From Hallella seregens ATCC 51272 (GTDB taxonomy: Bacteria > Bacteroidota > Bacteroidia > Bacteroidales > Bacteroidaceae), in assembly GCF_000518545.1 (NCBI RefSeq), contig NZ_JADU01000007.1:62001-126000 (forward strand): a DNA stretch of 64,000 bases, written 5' to 3'. This document shows, piece after piece, positions 44,744-54,673 of the stretch. The notes under the pieces are model-generated. The model saw only the letters and a program-made list of their open reading frames with translations. It was not told the origin of the DNA and did no database searches. Position 1 is the first letter of the stretch; the number at the start of each line of letters is the position of its first letter. Position numbers and translations under genes: made by a program.

Positions 44744-45712
44744 CTACACGTAGCGAATGATTTGTCCGGGCCGCACGGTCTGGTTCTTGCGGTAGCCGTT
44801 GAGCCGGCAGATGACGTCGACCGTCACGCCGCATTTCTTGGCAATCGACTCGAGGGTGTCGCCCTTGAGCACCTTGTAGTAGACGCGCTCGGGCACATTG
44901 GCCGCGTTGCGCACGGCCGTGGAGGCCGTCTCTTCGCTGTGGCCCACCTCGCCATAAATCTGGTCTCGCGTGTAGCCGCCGTTGCCAACCTTGCCGCGTT
45001 CGCGGGTAGCCACGTCCGACTCACGCTCGTAGGTGGCCTTGTTGAATACGTACTGGTCGGCCACCACGTCCTGATTGCGGAAGTCGAAGAAGAGCGCCGG
45101 GTTCAGGGCCACGCCGCAGAGGCGCGTCTCGAAGTGGAGATGGGAGCCGGTGCTGCGGCCTGTATTGCCGCCCAGGCCTATGGGTTCGCCCACCCGCACG
45201 TTCTGATTCTCGGTGACAAGCTGCTTGGACAGGTGCCCGTAGATGGTCTCCAAGCCGTTGGGGTGACGGATGACGATGTAGTTGCCATAGCCTCTACCCT
45301 CGTATCTCACCACGCGCACCTTGCCCGAGAAGGCGGCGCGGATGGTGTCGCCGATGTAGACCTTGATGTCGAGGCCCTTGTGCTGGCGGCCCCAGCGGCT
45401 GCCGAAGTTGCTGGTTACCACGCGGCTTGGCGTGGGCATGCAGAAGTGGCGCAGGTTGATGACAAAGGAATCGGGCAGCTCGGTGGTGCGGTGTGCGTAG
45501 CGGTTGTCCCAGTCGTCCCCATAAAGTTGAGCTGCGGGGGACTGCAGGTTTTCTTTTTCTACGAAAGCGCGGACTTCGATGGAGTCGAGCTTTTTGGCGC
45601 GGCGGTCGACGGGAGCTTGCCGGGCCAGCAGGTCTTGCCCGCAGACGGGCTCCGCCGCCAAGGCAAAGAGGAGGGATAGGGCAAGTGTCTTTATTGTCGT
45701 CTTAAAAGTCAT
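44744..45712 (-). CDS. M23 peptidoglycan endopeptidase with C-terminal LysM
   Basis: This is a periplasmic cell-wall hydrolase of the lysostaphin/NlpD type. The signal peptide (ALSLLFALAAEPVCG) is followed by the M23 zinc motifs RQHKGLDIKV (HxxxD) and GSHLHFETRL (HxH), with YGHLSKQLV between. A LysM domain ends the protein (YKVLKGDTLESIAKKCGV to GQIIRYV). Both metal sites are intact, so it should be active rather than an activator. Length is 322 residues. A -7 element TATCTTTG lies at 45843-45850 on its strand, about 130 nt upstream. The leader holds an 8-bp inverted repeat, GGCATGAC/GTCATGCC at 45760-45783. Confidence 0.93.
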   Translation of the reverse strand: MTFKTTIKTLALSLLFALAAEPVCGQDLLARQAPVDRRAKKLDSIEVRAFVEKENLQSPAAQLYGDDWDNRYAHRTTELPDSFVINLRHFCMPTPSRVVTSNFGSRWGRQHKGLDIKVYIGDTIRAAFSGKVRVVRYEGRGYGNYIVIRHPNGLETIYGHLSKQLVTENQNVRVGEPIGLGGNTGRSTGSHLHFETRLCGVALNPALFFDFRNQDVVADQYVFNKATYERESDVATRERGKVGNGGYTRDQIYGEVGHSEETASTAVRNAANVPERVYYKVLKGDTLESIAKKCGVTVDVICRLNGYRKNQTVRPGQIIRYV

Positions 45713-46209
45713 CTATATTGTTTTCTTTATAGGTTTTGGCCTTCCGCGGAGCCATCGACGGCATGACAAACAGCGGTCATGCCAACCCCGAAAACCAATT
45801 GACGGGCAACACGAGAGCTCTGCCAATTTTCGGAAGACCCGACAAAGATACTAAAAAAATGCCGCCAACGCCCTCCTCTTAACAGAAATTATGGTCTATT
45901 TAACACATTATGCTCGTTTCCCCCTACGCGTTAACAGTTAAATAACACAAAGGGAAGCATTTCAGTCCGCTGCTTGACCTATCGCAAGTCGTTGGGAAAA
46001 ACAGAACAACATTTGCCGTATTCAGAATGGAATGTGTCCGACCGCGCGTTGCGAATGATATGGCCGCACTCCTCGAAAAGGCTGTTTCGACATGGTGTCC
46101 GCCCATTTGTGCATGGCTCCCGGCCGCCATTCGGCCCACGGCCGAAAGCCACCCCGTGGCGTGACGGACGGTGCCAAGCAAGGGGATATGGGGGAGGGCA
46201 TGGTGCGGC
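45713..46209. other. Intergenic region between M23 and recG (no gene seen)
   Basis: About 500 bp. It holds the M23 leader and -7 element (45843-45850), the small inverted repeat at 45760-45783 and an AT-rich segment near 45885-45950. Beyond that is unremarkable GC-rich sequence after the recG stop. Short ORFs here have no start context, motif or codon bias to support them, and no tRNA or known RNA was recognised. Confidence 0.6.
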
Positions 46210-48312
46210 TTAGCTGATGGCCGCCCAGTTCACGTGGGTCTTGCGCAGCTCGCGCAGGTGGTTCCAGAGTAGGGCATAGTCGGATTTCCGGCACTGGGGG
46301 TCGTCGTCGATGATGCGCTGGGCCTCGTCGCGGGCCATCTGCACAAGCTGGCCGTCGCGGGCAATGTCGGCAATCTTCAGGTCGAAGGCCATGCCGCTCT
46401 GCTGGGTGCCCTCGAGGTCGCCGGGGCCGCGCAGCTTCAAGTCGGCCTCGGCAATGCGGAAACCGTCGTTGGTGTCGCACATGATGTCGATGCGTTTGCG
46501 TGTCTCGGCCGAGAGTTCGTAGCCGGTGACGAGGATGCAGTAGCTCTGTTTGGCCCCGCGTCCCACGCGTCCGCGCAGCTGGTGGAGCTGGGAGAGGCCG
46601 AAGCGCTGGGCCTCGAGAATGACCATGACCGAGGCGTTGGGCACGTTGACGCCCACCTCGATGACCGTGGTGGCCACGAGGATCTGCGTCTCGCCGCTGA
46701 CAAACTTCTGCATCTCGGCCTCTTTCTCGCGGGCCTTCATCTTGCCGTGGACCTTGCTCAGACGGAACTCCGGGAAGATGTCGCAAAGCGAGCGGAAGCC
46801 GTCTTCCAGGTTCTTGAGGTCCATTTTTTCGCTTTCCTCAATGAGCGGGAATACGATGTAGACCTGCCGCCCCTCGCGAATCTGCTGGCGTATGCCGTTG
46901 TAGAGCGAGGTGGTCTGGTTGTCGTATTTGTGCAAGGTCTGGATGGGCTTGCGGCCGGGAGGCAGTTCGTCGATGACGCTCACGTCGAGGTCGCCGTAGA
47001 TGGTCATGGCCAACGTGCGCGGAATGGGCGTGGCGGTCATGACGAGGATGTGGGGCGGACGCTCGCTCTTGTGCCACAACTTGGCCCGTTGGGCCACGCC
47101 GAAGCGGTGCTGCTCGTCGACGACGGCCAGCCCCAGCCGGCGGAACTGCACGGTATCCTCGATGACGGCGTGGGTGCCCACGAGGATGTCGATGTCGCCC
47201 GAGGCCAGCCGGCCGAGCACTTCGCGCCGCCGCTTGCCCTTGACGACGCCCGTGAGCAGGGCCACGCGCACGTCGGAGTCCCGAAGAAACGCGCGGATGG
47301 TGTCGAGGTGCTGCTCGGCCAGAATCTCGGTGGGGGCCATGATGCAGGCCTGGTAGCCGTTGTCGATGGCGATGAGCATGGTGAGCAGGGCCACGAGTGT
47401 CTTGCCCGAACCCACGTCGCCCTGGAGCAGACGGTTCATCTGGCGGCCTGTGCGCATGTCGTTGCGTATCTCGTGCATCACGCGCTTCTGGGCCCCGGTG
47501 AGGGCAAAAGGCAGGTGATCGTTGTAAAAAGAGAGGAAAGCGCGGCCGATGCGGCCGAAGATGTAGCCCTGGTATTTCTGCCGATGCTCGGCGGCATAGC
47601 GCAGGATGTTGAGCTGCACGTAGAACAACTCCTCGAACTTGAGGCGCACCTGCGCGCGCTGCACGTCGTCGAGGCTCTGCGGGTAGTGAATCTTGCGGAA
47701 AGCATCTTCGCGCGACATGAGGTGAAGGCGGCCTGTCATCGACGGGAGCAGCGTCTCGGCGATGGCCCCCGGCGGGATGCGGGTCACGAGGGCCTTGGTG
47801 AGTTTCTCGATGGCGCGCGAGGTCATGCCCATGTTTTTCATCTTCTCCGTGGTGACGTAACAGGGCTGCATGCCCATCTCGGACAGCTTCACGTCGGTGG
47901 CTTTCTCCATGTCGGGGTGGGCAAACTGGTAGCGGCCCTGAAACACGGTCGGCTTGCCGAAAACGATGAACTCCTCGCCCACCTTGTAATTCTGGTAAAC
48001 ATATTTGGTGCCATTGAACCACACGAGGTCGACGACGCCGTGGCCGTCGGTGAAATGCCCGACGATGCGCTTCTTGCGGGGCCCCATGGTAAACTCCTCG
48101 AAGCTCAGAATGCGGCCCTTGACCTGCACAAACGGCATGTCACCCGTGAGTTCGTCGATGCGGTATATCCGCGTGCGGTCCACATATTTATAAGGATAAT
48201 ACTCCAGCAGGTCGCGCCACGACTTGATGTTGAGCTGGCTGCCCAGAATCTCTTTCCGGCGTGGGCCCACGCCGGCGAGGTACATGATGTCTTGGTCTAA
48301 GATGGTGGGCAT
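46210..48312 (-). CDS. recG: ATP-dependent DNA helicase RecG
   Basis: It reverses and branch-migrates stalled forks and recombination junctions. The 700 residues have the RecG N-terminal wedge/OB domain (YLAGVGPRRKEIL, VQVKGRILSFEEF) and helicase motif I GDVGSGKTLVALL. Motif Ia MAPTEILAEQHL, the DEQH box (VVDEQHRFGVAQR) and motif VI LRGRVGRGAKQSYCIL follow. The C-terminal DLKLRGPGDLEGTQQSG is the RecG TRG region. It follows ispD with a 36-bp gap in a three-gene minus-strand unit. Confidence 0.98.
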   Translation of the reverse strand: MPTILDQDIMYLAGVGPRRKEILGSQLNIKSWRDLLEYYPYKYVDRTRIYRIDELTGDMPFVQVKGRILSFEEFTMGPRKKRIVGHFTDGHGVVDLVWFNGTKYVYQNYKVGEEFIVFGKPTVFQGRYQFAHPDMEKATDVKLSEMGMQPCYVTTEKMKNMGMTSRAIEKLTKALVTRIPPGAIAETLLPSMTGRLHLMSREDAFRKIHYPQSLDDVQRAQVRLKFEELFYVQLNILRYAAEHRQKYQGYIFGRIGRAFLSFYNDHLPFALTGAQKRVMHEIRNDMRTGRQMNRLLQGDVGSGKTLVALLTMLIAIDNGYQACIMAPTEILAEQHLDTIRAFLRDSDVRVALLTGVVKGKRRREVLGRLASGDIDILVGTHAVIEDTVQFRRLGLAVVDEQHRFGVAQRAKLWHKSERPPHILVMTATPIPRTLAMTIYGDLDVSVIDELPPGRKPIQTLHKYDNQTTSLYNGIRQQIREGRQVYIVFPLIEESEKMDLKNLEDGFRSLCDIFPEFRLSKVHGKMKAREKEAEMQKFVSGETQILVATTVIEVGVNVPNASVMVILEAQRFGLSQLHQLRGRVGRGAKQSYCILVTGYELSAETRKRIDIMCDTNDGFRIAEADLKLRGPGDLEGTQQSGMAFDLKIADIARDGQLVQMARDEAQRIIDDDPQCRKSDYALLWNHLRELRKTHVNWAAIS

Positions 48313-48348
48313 GATGAATCGAGGCCAATTTTTTTCCTTTTTACCTCT

Positions 48349-49047
48349 TTACTTCTTTTCTCTTTTCCCTTTTTCCCCTTTTAATTGGCAGAGTGCCTCG
48401 CCCACCAACAGGTCGAACGGCGTGGTGAGTTTGATGTTCTCGCGGTTGCCTTCGACCATGGTCACCTGGCAGCCAAGGCTCTCAACGACTGAGGCATCGT
48501 CGGTAAAGCTGTCGCGATAGGGCTGGGCAAAAGCCTGGCGGGCCAGGGAAATGTCGAACACCTGGGGGGTCTGCACCGTGCGGAAGTGTGCGCGCATGAC
48601 GTTGTTGCCGTGGCCGCGGTCCACATAGCGCAGCGTGTCGGTGACAGGCATCACGGGTATGGCGGCATAGTCTTCGCGGGCTGCGTCGAAGCAGCGACGG
48701 ATGACCTCCGGCGAGACAAAGGGGCGCACGCCGTCGTGGATGGCCACGAGGCCCTCGGCGTCGGCGGGAATGCAGGCCAGGCCGCGCTGCGAAGAGGCAA
48801 AGCGCGTGTCGCCGCCGTCGGTTAGGGTGTGGGGAATGTCGAAATGATGTTGTGTGCAGAGCTGTTGCCACAGGGGTTGCTGGTCGTGGGGCAGCACGAG
48901 GATGAGGGAAAGGTCGGGGCTGAAAGCGTGGAACTTTTCCAGCGTGTGCATGAGCACCGGCCGGCCGGCCAAGGGCAGAAACTGCTTGGGCAGGTCGCCG
49001 CCCATGCGCAGCCCCTTGCCTCCGGCCACGATGATGGCATAGTCCAT
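48349..49047 (-). CDS. ispD: 2-C-methyl-D-erythritol 4-phosphate cytidylyltransferase
   Basis: This is the third step of the MEP isoprenoid pathway. The 232-residue protein starts MDYAIIVAGGKGLRMGGDLP with the CTP-binding glycine-rich loop, then KQFLPLAGRPVLMHTL, VAIHDGVRPFV and the C-terminal DDASVVESLG. I chose the ATG at 49047, since an upstream frame start at 49071 adds eight polar residues and runs toward the DJ-1 gene end. It sits between the DJ-1-like gene and recG in one likely operon. Confidence 0.97.
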   Translation of the reverse strand: MDYAIIVAGGKGLRMGGDLPKQFLPLAGRPVLMHTLEKFHAFSPDLSLILVLPHDQQPLWQQLCTQHHFDIPHTLTDGGDTRFASSQRGLACIPADAEGLVAIHDGVRPFVSPEVIRRCFDAAREDYAAIPVMPVTDTLRYVDRGHGNNVMRAHFRTVQTPQVFDISLARQAFAQPYRDSFTDDASVVESLGCQVTMVEGNRENIKLTTPFDLLVGEALCQLKGEKGKREKK

Positions 49048-49086
49048 AGGGTTGTCTTGATGTTGGAACAAGCGGCGGCGCGCGTC

Positions 49087-49659
49087 TCAGCCGCGCGACT
49101 CCATGAGATGAACGTACATCATGCCCTGCTGTATTTCGCGCATTTGGTCCTCGCCAACGAAGTAGCCCAGGATGCGGTAAGCGTAGGGCAGAGTGGCGGC
49201 GGGACCCTCGCCGGTGATGATGTTGCCGTCTTCTTGCCACAGGCGGGCCGTGTAGTCGGCCCCGGTGAGGAACTTCTCGAAGCCCGGGTAGCAGGTGGCT
49301 TGCCGGCCTTGCAGCAGTCCGATGGCGCCGAGCACCATCGGGGCGGCGCAGATGGCACCGATGCGGCGGCCGTGCTCGTGCTGGCGGAGCAGGGCCTGGC
49401 ACACGCCCTCGTGGGCCTTGAGGTTGGCAGCCCCTGGCATGCCGCCGGGTAGCAGGAGCATGTCGGCATCGGCAAAGTCGCCGCCCTGCTCGAATCGCAT
49501 GTCGGCCTTGAGGGTCACGCCGTGTGCGGATTCCACGAAATCGGAGCCCGTGACGCTTACTGTCTTCACCTCGACACCGCCGCGGCGCAGGATGTCGACC
49601 GGGGCCAGTGCCTCGATTTCCTCGAAACCGGTGGCCAGAAATTCATAAACTTGAGCCAT
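49087..49659 (-). CDS. DJ-1/PfpI family protein
   Basis: This is a cytoplasmic flavodoxin-like protein of 190 residues. The nucleophile elbow AICAAPMVLG carries the conserved Cys, and the conserved Glu lies in ATGFEEIEALAPVDIL. LLLPGGMPGA is the usual preceding loop. The family includes deglycase-like and chaperone-like stress proteins (YajL/ThiJ), and the role cannot be fixed here. The ATG at 49659 (MAQVYEFLATGFEE) is preferred over a longer frame from 49860, which would cover the promoter. A -7-like TAAGTTTG is at 49725-49732. It leads the unit with ispD and recG. Confidence 0.92.
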   Translation of the reverse strand: MAQVYEFLATGFEEIEALAPVDILRRGGVEVKTVSVTGSDFVESAHGVTLKADMRFEQGGDFADADMLLLPGGMPGAANLKAHEGVCQALLRQHEHGRRIGAICAAPMVLGAIGLLQGRQATCYPGFEKFLTGADYTARLWQEDGNIITGEGPAATLPYAYRILGYFVGEDQMREIQQGMMYVHLMESRG

Positions 49660-49883
49660 AGTCTTGATGGGATTAGTTGCCGTTTGCGGCCAATTGGCAT
49701 CGCGTCGGGCCGTTAAATACTGTACAAACTTACGAAAAAAATCTACTTTCGGGCCCGTGGCGTGTGTTAATTTAGGATAAAACGGCATATTCGTTGGTCG
49801 TAGAACGGCTTTTGTTGACGATTTTGCGTAAATTTGCAAGAGTAGCCAAACAGACTGCACACAAACTCGAAGACGAGAGACTT

Positions 49884-51989
49884 ATGAAGAAAACATTATG
49901 GCTGTCGGCCCTTGCCCTTTCGGCAACGTCGGCTATGGCGCAGCACATTCAGTATCCTGCAGCCCCGAAAGACGGTACCGTGGACGAATATTTTGGTGTA
50001 AGAGTGCCCGACCCTTTCCGCCCTTTAGAGAATGACACCAGTGCCGAGACCCGTGCTTGGGTCGAGGCAGAGAATGCCGTGACGGCTGCCTATCTGGGCA
50101 AAATCCCGTTCCGCAGCAAGCTCATGGCCCGGTTGAAAGCCGTGGCGAACTATGAAAAGGTGGGAGTGCCCTTTGAACAGCACGGCGCGTGGTACTGCTA
50201 TCGCAACGACGGATTGCAGAATCAGAGCGTGCTCTACCGGCTGGATCGGCTGGGCGGCACGGGGCAGATGTTTCTCGATCCCAACGCTTTGAGCACGGAT
50301 GGAACCGTTGCCCTGCGGGGCGTCAGCTTCTCCAACAATGGCAAATACATGGCTTATACCATCTCGAGAAGCGGCAGCGACTGGCAGGAAATCTATGTCA
50401 AGGACGTGAAAACAGGCCGCGACCTGCCCGACCATATCCGCTGGAGCAAGTTCAGTGGAGCCGCTTGGTACGGCGATGGATTCTACTACAGTGCCTACGA
50501 TGCGCCGGAGAAAGGCAGGGAATTCAGCAGCAAGAACGAGGTGCACAAGGTGTACTACCACCGCATGGGCACGCCGCAGAGCGAGGATGTGCTCTTCTAT
50601 CAGAATCCCGCCTACCCTCTGCGCTTCTACAGTGTCTCGGTGAACAAGGAGGAAACGCTGATGTTTCTCTATGAGGCGGGTGCCGGATCGGGCAACAATC
50701 TCTACGTGCGCGACCTGCGCGTGCCCGGCTCCCAGTTCATCCAGATGACGGCGAACATGGACCTGCAGTATTCGCCCGTACAGACCATAGGCGACAGCAT
50801 CTACCTCTACACCAACGACGGCGCGCCCCGCAACCGCCTGATGGTGACCACGGTGCAGCGTCCGGGCTTTGCGGAGTGGCAGGAACTGGTGCCCGAGGGC
50901 AGCGGTGTGCTCGAGGGTGTGACCTTTACCAACGGCCGGATGATACTGGAATACAGCCAGGATGCTTCGAGTCATGCGTACCTCTATACGCTGGAAGGGC
51001 GTCGGCTGCACGAGATCAAGCTGCCCTCGGCAGGCAGTGCCTCGTTCTACGGCAAGCGCGAGTTGAAGGAGTGTTTCTACAGCTTTTCCTCGTTCACCGT
51101 GCCCGGCACGGTCTACCGCTACGATGCCGAACAGGATCGCAGCACCGTCTACGCGCAGCCGAAAGTGAACTTCAGGCAGGGCGATTTCGTGACCGAGCAG
51201 GTGTTTTATACCAGCAAGGACGGCACGCGCGTGCCGATGTTTCTCACCTATAAGAAAGGATTGAAGCGCGATGGACGGAATCCTGTGTACCTCTATGCCT
51301 ACGGCGGGTTCAACATTTCGCTGCCCCCCTCGTTCTCTTCCATGCGCATTCCTTTCCTCGAGAGCGGGGGCATCTATGCCCAAGCCAACCTGCGCGGCGG
51401 CAGCGAGTATGGCGAAGAGTGGCACCAGGCCGGTACGAAGATGCAGAAGCAGAACGTGTTCGACGACTTTATCGCCGCTGCCGAGTGGCTCACCAGCAAT
51501 AAATACAGCAGCAAGGACAAGCTCGCCATCGTGGGAGGCAGCAACGGCGGACTGCTCGTCGGTGCGTGCATGACGCAACGCCCCGACCTCTTCAAGGTGT
51601 GTGTGCCCGAGGTGGGCGTGATGGACATGCTGCGCTACCACCGCTTTACCATCGGATGGAACTGGGCTCCCGACTATGGAACGAGTGCCGACAGCAAGGA
51701 AATGTTTGAGTATCTGCGGGTCTACTCGCCCCTGCACAACCTGAAACCCGGCACCCGCTACCCGGCCACGCTCGTCACCACGGCCGACCACGATGACCGT
51801 GTGGTGCCGGCCCACTCGTTCAAGTTCGCCGCCACGCTGCAGGAGTGTCAGGCGGGCGAGGCTCCGGTGCTTGTCCGCATCGACAGCAAGGCGGGGCACG
51901 GAGGTGGAAAGCCGCTGGCCAAACAGCTCGAAGAGTATGCCGACATCTACAGCTTCATCATGCAGAATCTGGGTATGAAGTATAAATAA
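49884..51989 (+). CDS. Prolyl oligopeptidase family serine peptidase (S9A)
   Basis: It cleaves short peptides after proline, probably in the periplasm. The signal peptide (LWLSALALSATSAMAQ) follows the ATG at 49884; longer frames are unsupported. An N-terminal extension and a seven-bladed propeller occupy about residues 60-420. The alpha/beta-hydrolase domain carries GGSNGGLLVGA (Ser), TADHDDRVVPAHSFK (Asp) and SKAGHGGGKP (His). The 701 residues are typical of POP. TAAATTTG at 49829-49836 is the likely -7 element. It is followed after 67 bp by nadK. Confidence 0.95.
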   Translation: MKKTLWLSALALSATSAMAQHIQYPAAPKDGTVDEYFGVRVPDPFRPLENDTSAETRAWVEAENAVTAAYLGKIPFRSKLMARLKAVANYEKVGVPFEQHGAWYCYRNDGLQNQSVLYRLDRLGGTGQMFLDPNALSTDGTVALRGVSFSNNGKYMAYTISRSGSDWQEIYVKDVKTGRDLPDHIRWSKFSGAAWYGDGFYYSAYDAPEKGREFSSKNEVHKVYYHRMGTPQSEDVLFYQNPAYPLRFYSVSVNKEETLMFLYEAGAGSGNNLYVRDLRVPGSQFIQMTANMDLQYSPVQTIGDSIYLYTNDGAPRNRLMVTTVQRPGFAEWQELVPEGSGVLEGVTFTNGRMILEYSQDASSHAYLYTLEGRRLHEIKLPSAGSASFYGKRELKECFYSFSSFTVPGTVYRYDAEQDRSTVYAQPKVNFRQGDFVTEQVFYTSKDGTRVPMFLTYKKGLKRDGRNPVYLYAYGGFNISLPPSFSSMRIPFLESGGIYAQANLRGGSEYGEEWHQAGTKMQKQNVFDDFIAAAEWLTSNKYSSKDKLAIVGGSNGGLLVGACMTQRPDLFKVCVPEVGVMDMLRYHRFTIGWNWAPDYGTSADSKEMFEYLRVYSPLHNLKPGTRYPATLVTTADHDDRVVPAHSFKFAATLQECQAGEAPVLVRIDSKAGHGGGKPLAKQLEEYADIYSFIMQNLGMKYK

Positions 51990-52056
51990 GGACAGGCCTT
52001 GCCCGTGGCACGCCTCTACAAAAACATGGAATCCGAACCCCATCACCCGTCAGCCT

Positions 52057-52935
52057 ATGAAGAAACTGCGCTTTGCCCTCTTTGGTAACGAGTACCAGGT
52101 CAATAAGTCGGTGGCCGTGCGGCAGCTCGTCGACACGCTGCGTGCCCACGAAGCCGAGGTCTATTTCGACCGTCCCTACTATGAATTTCTCGTCAAAAGC
52201 GGCGAGGAGCCTTGGTGTTCGGGCGTATTCGATGATTACAATTTCGACGTGGACTATGTGATTTCACTGGGCGGCGACGGCACTTTCCTGCGTGCTGCCA
52301 GTAAGGTGGGGGCCAAGGGTACGCCCATCCTCGGGGTGAACATGGGTCGGCTGGGCTTTCTGGCCGAAGTGTTGCCGGGTGAGGTGGGCTGCGCCATCGA
52401 CGAGATTTATGCCGGAGAATGCCGTGTAGAGCGGCACACCGTGATTATGATCGAGGCCGAAGGCGAGCCCATCGAGGGCTCTCCCTATGCTCTGAACGAC
52501 ATCGCCCTGCTGAAACGCGACAACGCTTCGATGATTTCCATCCGGTGTAGTATCAATGGCGAGTACCTCGTGACCTATCAGGCCGACGGCCTGCTCATCG
52601 CCACACCGACCGGTAGCACGGCCTACAACCTCTCCACGGGCGGGCCCATCGTGGTGCCGTCGGCCGATACACTCTGCATCACTCCCGTGGCTCCCCACAG
52701 CCTAAACATCCGGCCCATCGTGGTTAAGGACGACAGTGTGATACGGCTTGAGGTGGAAAGCCGCAGCCACAACTTCCTCGTGGCCATCGACGGACGGTCG
52801 GAAAAGCTGTGCGAGGGCACGCAAATCACCATCCGCAAGGCCCCCTACGAGGTGCAAATGGTCAAACTGCGGTCAGCCCGCTACTTCTCCACGCTGCGCG
52901 AGAAGCTGATGTGGGGAGCCGACCAGCGCGGATAA
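52057..52935 (+). CDS. nadK: NAD kinase
   Basis: It phosphorylates NAD to NADP in the cytoplasm. The GGDGT motif is in VISLGGDGTFLRAASKVG, followed by LGVNMGRLGFLAEVLP and the second conserved block TPTGSTAYNLSTGGPIVVP. The 292-residue size is normal. It is in line between the prolyl oligopeptidase and an ABC exporter (23-bp gap). The association with the exporter has no obvious functional meaning. Confidence 0.97.
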   Translation: MKKLRFALFGNEYQVNKSVAVRQLVDTLRAHEAEVYFDRPYYEFLVKSGEEPWCSGVFDDYNFDVDYVISLGGDGTFLRAASKVGAKGTPILGVNMGRLGFLAEVLPGEVGCAIDEIYAGECRVERHTVIMIEAEGEPIEGSPYALNDIALLKRDNASMISIRCSINGEYLVTYQADGLLIATPTGSTAYNLSTGGPIVVPSADTLCITPVAPHSLNIRPIVVKDDSVIRLEVESRSHNFLVAIDGRSEKLCEGTQITIRKAPYEVQMVKLRSARYFSTLREKLMWGADQRG

Positions 52936-52958
52936 ACCCTTGAGACCCGAGACAGAAC

Positions 52959-54659
52959 ATGCGTATGCAACTCTTTAGACAGAACCCCTTGAGACGGTTG
53001 GGCCGGTTGATGGCGGGCTCTAACAAATACTCGGCCCGCAGCATTCTGCGCTGGTTGTGGTGGGCCTGGCGCGGCAATCGGCTGCAGGCCGTGCTCAATG
53101 CCCTTATAGGTCAGGCCTCGGTGGGGGTGTCGCTGGCCCAGGTGTGGGCGGTGCAGCACGCCGTCGATGTGGCTTCGGGCGTGGTGGCGGGCTCCATCTA
53201 CTGGGCCGTGGCCCTGATGGGCGGCCTTGTTTTGTTTGATTTTGCACTCAATATCTCCAGTGTGTGGGTGCGCAATATTCTTGGCATCCGTGCACAAAAC
53301 CGCATGCAGCAGCACATGCTCGACCGCATCCTGCGATCCGAGTGGCACGGCAAAGAGAAGCACCACTCCGGCGATGTGCTCAACCGTTTGGAGATAGACG
53401 TGAACAATGTGGTGGGCTTTCTCACCGAGACCATTCCCAACACGCTCTCCGTGCTCACGCTGTTCGTGGGTGCTTTCTGCTATCTTTTCGTCATGGATGC
53501 CCGCCTGGCGCTCATCACAGTGGGCATCATTCCGGTGTTCATAGCCGCCAGCAAGGTCTACGTTCGCCGGATGCGCCACCTCACGCGTGCCGTCCGTTCG
53601 TCGGATTCCAAGGTGCAGAGCGTGCTCCAGGAGACCATTCAGCACCGCATGCTCATCAAGACACTGGAGAGCGAAGAGCCTATGGTGGGGCGGTTGGAGA
53701 CCACACAGTGCGAGCTTCGCCAGCGCGTGGTGCGCCGAACGCTCTTTTCCGTGTTCAGCAATCTGGTGATCAACCTGGGCTTTGCCATGGGTTATTTGGT
53801 GGCTTTTCTCTGGGCGGCCCTGCGCATGTCGCATCACAGCCTCACCTTTGGCGGCATGACGGCTTTCCTGCAACTGGTGAACAGGATACAGAGTCCGGCG
53901 CGGAGTCTCACCCGACTGGCCCCGGCTTTTGTCTCTGTGTTCACTGCGGCAGAGCGCTTGATGGAGCTTGAGGAGGACCGACTTGAGGAACGGGGCGCTC
54001 CCATTGACCTCGACGGGGCCTGCGGGGTGCGCTTCGTTCATGCGTCATACCGCTATGACGACATCGACGGCGACGTGATACGCGACCTGAGTTTCGACTT
54101 CTACCCGGGCTCGTGCACGGCCATTCTCGGCGAAACGGGTGCGGGCAAGACCACGCTGGTGCGTATGATTCTGGCCCTCTTGGCTCCGCAGAAAGGGCGG
54201 GCCGAGGTCTACAACGCCCACCGCCACTATGTGCTCTCGCCCCGGCTGCGCTGCAATTTCGTGTACGTGCCCCAAGGCAACACGCTGATGAGCGGCACCA
54301 TCCGCGACAATCTGCGGCTGGGCAAGCTCAGTGCCACCGACGAGGAGATGTACGAAGCCCTGCACAAGAGCTGTGCAGACTTCGTGATGGACCTGCCGGC
54401 AGGGCTCAACACCGAGTGCGCTGAGGCCGGCGGCGGCCTCTCCGAAGGCCAGGCCCAGCGCATCGCCATTGCCCGTGCGCTGCTGCGCGACCGCAGCATC
54501 ATGCTTTTCGACGAGGCTACTTCAGCCCTCGATCCCGAGACAGAGCGGCAGCTTTTGCGCAATATCCTGTCGGCTCGGAACAAGACCGTCATCTTCATTA
54601 CCCACCGCCCGGCCGTGGTGGACTACTGCGACCAGACATTAAGAATCGAGAAAATATAA
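52959..54659 (+). CDS. ABC transporter with fused membrane and ATPase domains
   Basis: This is a type IV (exporter-fold) half-transporter of 566 residues that would form a homodimer. About six membrane helices (residues about 35-310) precede a nucleotide-binding domain with Walker A GETGAGKTTLVRM and signature LSEGQAQRIAIARAL. Walker B is in IMLFDEATSALD and the switch His in FITHRP. All catalytic residues are intact. The substrate is unknown. It is followed after 14 bp by a thioredoxin-TonB fusion gene, so a link to redox or envelope maturation is conceivable. Confidence 0.9.
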   Translation: MRMQLFRQNPLRRLGRLMAGSNKYSARSILRWLWWAWRGNRLQAVLNALIGQASVGVSLAQVWAVQHAVDVASGVVAGSIYWAVALMGGLVLFDFALNISSVWVRNILGIRAQNRMQQHMLDRILRSEWHGKEKHHSGDVLNRLEIDVNNVVGFLTETIPNTLSVLTLFVGAFCYLFVMDARLALITVGIIPVFIAASKVYVRRMRHLTRAVRSSDSKVQSVLQETIQHRMLIKTLESEEPMVGRLETTQCELRQRVVRRTLFSVFSNLVINLGFAMGYLVAFLWAALRMSHHSLTFGGMTAFLQLVNRIQSPARSLTRLAPAFVSVFTAAERLMELEEDRLEERGAPIDLDGACGVRFVHASYRYDDIDGDVIRDLSFDFYPGSCTAILGETGAGKTTLVRMILALLAPQKGRAEVYNAHRHYVLSPRLRCNFVYVPQGNTLMSGTIRDNLRLGKLSATDEEMYEALHKSCADFVMDLPAGLNTECAEAGGGLSEGQAQRIAIARALLRDRSIMLFDEATSALDPETERQLLRNILSARNKTVIFITHRPAVVDYCDQTLRIEKI

Positions 54660-54673
54660 ACCACAGACAGCTT

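Noticed and set aside
45924..46213. Possible small genes between M23 and recG
   Set aside because: Overlapping short frames on both strands with no motif, promoter or codon bias.
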